Shown: piece by piece, positions 60,505-64,000 of the stretch
How positions within the stretch are numbered: position 1 is the stretch's first letter
Layout: each line of letters starts with the position of its first letter
Notes under the pieces: model-generated
Databases searched by the model: none
Told to the model about the DNA's origin: nothing
The model's input: the letters and a program-made list of their open reading frames with translations, nothing else
Program-made: the position numbers and the translations under genes
Source of the DNA: an uncultured Tenacibaculum sp.
Lineage (GTDB): Bacteria > Bacteroidota > Bacteroidia > Flavobacteriales > Flavobacteriaceae
Direction of reading: 5' to 3'
Assembly (NCBI GenBank): GCA_947493285.1
Contig: CANLQH010000002.1
Span: forward strand, 514,062 to 578,061
Length of the DNA: 64,000 nucleotides

Positions 60505-62175
60505 TTACAATCCTTTAGGAATGGCTTCAATTAATGTTTTGGTATACTGTGTTTTTGGATTCTTGTAAATTTCATCAGCATCTGCTATTTCTTCAATCTT
60601 ACCTTTATTCATTACAACTAACTGATCAGCCATATATTTTACTACCGATAAATCGTGAGAAATAAATATATAAGTAAAATTAAATTCTGATTTTAATTGA
60701 TTCAATAAATTTAATACCTGAGCTTGAACAGAAACATCTAAAGCAGAAACAGATTCGTCACAAATAATTAATTTAGGTTGTAAAGCAATGGTACGCGCAA
60801 TTCCTATTCGTTGACGTTGTCCGCCAGAAAACTCATGAGGATATCTATTATAATGATTACGATCTAACCCTGCTTTTTCTAATAAATCATATACATATTC
60901 TTTTCGTTCTTTAGTTGAATTTAAAACCTTATGAACTTTCATTGGTTCTAAAATTGAATCTCCAACTGTGATTCGAGGGTTTAAAGAAGAAAATGGATCT
61001 TGAAATATGATTTGAATATCTTTTCGTAGTTTTTTAAATTCTGATTTAGATAGTTTTGTTATATCTACTCCGTTATAAATAATTTGTCCCGAAGATGCTT
61101 TTTCTAATTGTAAAATAGCTCTACTTAAGGTTGTTTTTCCGCATCCGCTTTCGCCTACCAAACCTAAAGTTTCTCCTTTGTAAACCTTAAAAGAAACATT
61201 GTTTACTGCTTGTACAATAGTAGCTTTTGAAACCCATGAAGAATTGTTAATGAAATTCTTGTTTAGATTAATAATTTCTAATAGAGGAGGGGTATTGTAT
61301 ATTTTTTGATGAAATTTATTTCGTTCTTCATTAGTGTATAGTGTTGGGTCAACCGAATCATGAATGAAGTCATCTACTGTAGGTAATGTTTTATATCGAT
61401 GTTTAGTATTAGGCTTAGAATTAATTAAAGCTTGAGTATAATTTTTTTCAGGAGACAGAAAAACATTTTTAGATGCTCCTTGTTCGATAATTCTTCCTTT
61501 TTGCATAACCACTACATTGTCAGCAATTTCAGAAACCAAAGCTAAATCATGAGAAATAAAAATAATTCCCATTTTATATTCTTGTTGTAGTTCTTTTAAA
61601 AGAGTTATAATCTCTTTTTGCACAGTTACATCTAACGCTGTGGTAGGTTCGTCAGCAATTAATAATTTAGGTTTGCAAGCAATAGCCATTGCTATCATAA
61701 CACGTTGTTTTTGCCCACCACTTATTTGATGAGGGTAGGAATTAAAAATTCCTTCAGGTCTTGGAAGTTTTACTTTTTCGAAAAGAGAGATAACCTCCTC
61801 CTTTATTTCATTTTTTGATAAATTAGTATGTTGTTGTAAAATCTCAGCTACCTGATTACCACAAGTAATAGTTGGGTTCAATGAACTCATTGGCTCTTGA
61901 AAAATCATAGCGATTTCTTTACCTCTTATTTTCTGAAAGTCATTTTCTGAAAACTGTAATAGATCTGCATCATTGTAAATAATTTCGCCTTTAAGAACAG
62001 CTGTTTTGGGTAATAACCCTAAAACAGCTAATGAGCTAATAGATTTTCCACTCCCACTCTCACCAACAATACCAAGAATTTCATTTTTATTTACTTTAAA
62101 TGATATGTTTTGAACAATGTTATTTAAGATATCCTTTTTGAAAAAAGAAATACACAAATTTTTTACCTCAAGCAT
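60505..62175 (-). CDS. ABC transporter with two fused ATP-binding domains (peptide/nickel type, DppDF-like)
   Basis: 556 residues. Domain 1: Walker A GESGSGKS (about 38-45), ABC signature ISGGQKQRV, Walker B LLIADEPTTALDV. Domain 2: Walker A GESGCGKTT (about 339-347), signature FSGGQRQRIGIARTI, Walker B LIICDESVSALDVSVQ. Both have the oligopeptide-transporter tail (YTQALI, YTKTLIEAIP). It powers uptake of peptides or similar; the permease genes are not in the window. Monocistronic here. Confidence 0.93.
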   Translation of the reverse strand: MLEVKNLCISFFKKDILNNIVQNISFKVNKNEILGIVGESGSGKSISSLAVLGLLPKTAVLKGEIIYNDADLLQFSENDFQKIRGKEIAMIFQEPMSSLNPTITCGNQVAEILQQHTNLSKNEIKEEVISLFEKVKLPRPEGIFNSYPHQISGGQKQRVMIAMAIACKPKLLIADEPTTALDVTVQKEIITLLKELQQEYKMGIIFISHDLALVSEIADNVVVMQKGRIIEQGASKNVFLSPEKNYTQALINSKPNTKHRYKTLPTVDDFIHDSVDPTLYTNEERNKFHQKIYNTPPLLEIINLNKNFINNSSWVSKATIVQAVNNVSFKVYKGETLGLVGESGCGKTTLSRAILQLEKASSGQIIYNGVDITKLSKSEFKKLRKDIQIIFQDPFSSLNPRITVGDSILEPMKVHKVLNSTKERKEYVYDLLEKAGLDRNHYNRYPHEFSGGQRQRIGIARTIALQPKLIICDESVSALDVSVQAQVLNLLNQLKSEFNFTYIFISHDLSVVKYMADQLVVMNKGKIEEIADADEIYKNPKTQYTKTLIEAIPKGL

Positions 62176-62324
62176 TCAGAAATTTTTATTAAAAGTACAA
62201 TTATTCTTTTTTATGAAAGAATTTTAGATGGTTCAAAGCGTGTTTAACTCTACTGAAAACACGCTATGTGTTTGATTTAAAGTGATTTTTTAGCGTAAAA
62301 ATTATCAATAATTATGTTTTTTTA

Positions 62325-62332
62325 TATATTTG
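62325..62332 (+). promoter_or_regulatory. -7 box of the metalloprotease gene
   Basis: TATATTTG lies 95 bases before ATG 62428, leaving an A+T-rich leader with AGGA just before the start. No upstream TTG at 17-23 bases. The rest of 62176-62427 shows no gene. Confidence 0.4.
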
Positions 62333-62427
62333 CCACTTATTTATTGGAATAAGTAGAGTTTTTATTGAGAAATTATTAATTTGAAGTCTATTTATTAAAG
62401 TTTTTTTAATCAATTAACCCTTCAGGA

Positions 62428-64000
62428 ATGAAAAACAAAATTACTTTAGCACTTGCGTGCTTATTTATGGGTACTGTTGCCTTTTCTCAGCAGAAATCAA
62501 AACAAGTTAAACGTGATTGTAATGCAGCCGAGCTTATAGAGCAAAAAATGGCTAAGAATCCTAGTATTGCAAAACGTATGAACGACATGGAAGCATTTAC
62601 TCAAAGAAAAGTTGAGGAAATGTCTAAGAACCATGCTAAAATTTCAGGAGACGTATATCAAATTCCAGTTGTTGTACACGTATTATATACAAATTCTTCG
62701 AACAATATTAGTACTGCACAAATTCAATCTCAATTAGATGTTTTAAATGCAGATTTCCGTAGAACAAATGCAGATAGAACAAATAAGTGGTCTCAAGCTG
62801 CTGATACAAAAATTGAATTTTATTTAGCGCAGGTTGATCCTAATGGAAATGCTACTACAGGAATTACTAGAAAGCAAGTAAGTAAGTCTACTTGGGCTAC
62901 AGACGATTCTATGAAAAAATCTTCTCAAGGAGGTGTTAATCCATGGAATACATCTGAGTATTTAAATATGTGGATTGTTGATGCTTTAAGTAGTGGAGGA
63001 AGAACAATCTTAGGATACGCTCAATTCCCTTGGGATACAGATGCATCAACAGATGGTGTAGTAATGGCGGATCAATATTTTGGTACTAATGGTACGGCTG
63101 CAGCTCCTTTTGATGGAGGTAGAACAACTACTCACGAAGTAGGTCACTACTTAGGTTTACGTCATATTTGGGGAGATGGTGCTTGTGGAACAGATGATTT
63201 CGTATCTGATACTCCAGAATCTGATGCTGCTAACTATGGTTGTGCAACAGGACATGTTTCTTGTGGATCAGAAGATATGGTACAAAACTACATGGATTAC
63301 TCAGATGATTCTTGTATGAACTTATTTACTTTAGGACAAAAAAATAGAATGCATACTTATTTAGTAGCTGGTGGTGCGCGTCGTGCTTTAGCTTTATCTG
63401 ATAAAACTGGTACACCAGCAGTATGTAATGCAACGGTTCCAACAGGGGTTTCTGTTTCAGGAGTAACTTCTTCAGGAGCTTCGGTTTCTTGGACAGCAGT
63501 TGAAAACGCTACTTATGATGTAAGACACCGTCAAGTAGGTTCTTCATCTTGGACAACAAATGCAGTTTCTGGTACTTCTACTTCTTTAAGCGGATTATCA
63601 GCTTCAACACAATATGAAGTACAAGTACGTTCTAAGTGTTCTTCAGGGAACTCTAGTTATAGTGCTTCATCTAACTTTACAACACCAGAAGTAACAATTA
63701 CTTATTGTGCTTCTAGCGGTAATACATCTTATGCTACTGGAGTAACAAGAGTACGTTTTGGATCTATTGATAAAGCTGATGGTACAGCTAAAGATAAAGG
63801 TTACGAAGATTTCACAAACTTAAGTACTACAGTATCTCAGTCTTCATCTGTAAACCTTACAGTAAATGTTAATACTGATGGAAACTACAGAGTAGATGCA
63901 ATTGCATGGATTGACTGGAACCAGGATGGTGACTTTGCTGATAGTGGAGAAACTATTGATTTAGGAAACGTAAGTAACGTATCTAACGGAGCATTACCAA
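62428..64000 (+). CDS. Secreted M43-family zinc metalloprotease with FN3 and GEVED-like domains (partial)
   Basis: The frame runs off the window; 524 codons are visible. Signal peptide MKNKITLALACLFMGTVAFSQ. The zinc site is HEVGHYLGLRH (residues 236-246), followed by the Met-turn NYMDYSDD, the pattern of pappalysin/cytophagalysin M43 enzymes. A fibronectin type III domain (about 335-415) and a GEVED-like domain (IAWIDWNQDGDFADSGE) come next. Such proteins in Bacteroidota usually end with a type IX secretion sorting domain, here beyond the window. An AGGA sequence four bases before the ATG is an unusual Shine-Dalgarno-like feature. Confidence 0.9.
   Translation, partial: MKNKITLALACLFMGTVAFSQQKSKQVKRDCNAAELIEQKMAKNPSIAKRMNDMEAFTQRKVEEMSKNHAKISGDVYQIPVVVHVLYTNSSNNISTAQIQSQLDVLNADFRRTNADRTNKWSQAADTKIEFYLAQVDPNGNATTGITRKQVSKSTWATDDSMKKSSQGGVNPWNTSEYLNMWIVDALSSGGRTILGYAQFPWDTDASTDGVVMADQYFGTNGTAAAPFDGGRTTTHEVGHYLGLRHIWGDGACGTDDFVSDTPESDAANYGCATGHVSCGSEDMVQNYMDYSDDSCMNLFTLGQKNRMHTYLVAGGARRALALSDKTGTPAVCNATVPTGVSVSGVTSSGASVSWTAVENATYDVRHRQVGSSSWTTNAVSGTSTSLSGLSASTQYEVQVRSKCSSGNSSYSASSNFTTPEVTITYCASSGNTSYATGVTRVRFGSIDKADGTAKDKGYEDFTNLSTTVSQSSSVNLTVNVNTDGNYRVDAIAWIDWNQDGDFADSGETIDLGNVSNVSNGALP

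Noticed and set aside
1..64000. CRISPR arrays, tRNA/rRNA genes, IS elements, prophage genes and riboswitches
   Set aside because: I looked for regular short repeats, cloverleaf sequences, transposase and phage proteins, and long structured leaders and recognised none in this window.

Overview
The window is a chromosomal segment of a low-GC member of the Bacteroidota, almost certainly family Flavobacteriaceae (a Tenacibaculum/Polaribacter-like genome is my inference; no rRNA is present to settle it). The signs are high A+T, A-rich leaders with almost no Shine-Dalgarno sequences, many -7 boxes of the Bacteroidota type TAnnTTTG (some with a TTG 18-21 bases upstream), and lineage-typical proteins: DUF4175, DUF4153, DUF4292, an HU-CCDC81/SPOR protein, and a secreted M43 protease with FN3 and GEVED-like domains. 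Most of it is ordinary housekeeping and envelope DNA with no phage, IS element, CRISPR, tRNA or rRNA.

Layout. 0-3.4 kb: PhoB-like regulator, DUF4153 membrane protein, PolB-type exonuclease. 3.4-6.6 kb: an accessory island with a HEPN-domain gene and an OLD-like AAA/TOPRIM gene. 6.7-15 kb: OmpA and helix-hairpin-helix envelope pair, ankyrin protein, an ALDH7-type dehydrogenase, LuxE-like protein, a sugar-lactone oxidase/PLP enzyme pair, two secreted YHS proteins. 15-26 kb: glycerol-3-phosphate enzymes (glpD, gpsA), an MFS exporter, flippase-dut, recA, rluE, rpiB. 26-40 kb: a gene-poor A+T-rich stretch with clustered DnaA boxes, then lipid kinase, rnr, tatA, SPFH, mnmG, ybeY, DUF4175. 40-45.5 kb: outer-membrane proteins, three tandem double-glycine leader peptides, gltX, TerB, and a second small accessory gene. 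45.6-64 kb: mfd, a DMT transporter, dprA, HU/SPOR, thioesterase, a five-gene envelope operon (nucleotidyltransferase, TPR, DUF4292, EnvC-like, AI-2E family), a double ABC ATPase, and the start of an M43 metalloprotease that leaves the window.

The most notable structure is at 3.64-6.58 kb. The HEPN and OLD genes sit in two integron-like cassettes. Each cassette begins with a 10-base R' box that is the exact reverse complement of the R'' box at its own 3' end (3644-3653 with 4369-4378; 4559-4568 with 6448-6457). The sites also have matching inner arms around GTGTAT/ATACAC, the same 3/6-base asymmetric spacers, and inner-arm mismatches that are all A.C on the top strand, so G.T wobbles on the bottom strand. 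That is how attC sites fold. No integron integrase is in the window, so this is an integrase-less cluster or a related system.

Two further signals support each other. Four exact TTATCAACA boxes plus three near matches lie in the 26.15-26.75 kb gap, next to very A+T-rich DNA (candidate oriC). Three parS-like palindromes of the TTCCACnnGGAA type flank mnmG at 34.2 and 36.2 kb. Together they suggest an origin-proximal region. The three tandem Cys-rich double-glycine peptides (41.0-41.9 kb) are a candidate secreted-peptide/RiPP locus with no maturation gene nearby.
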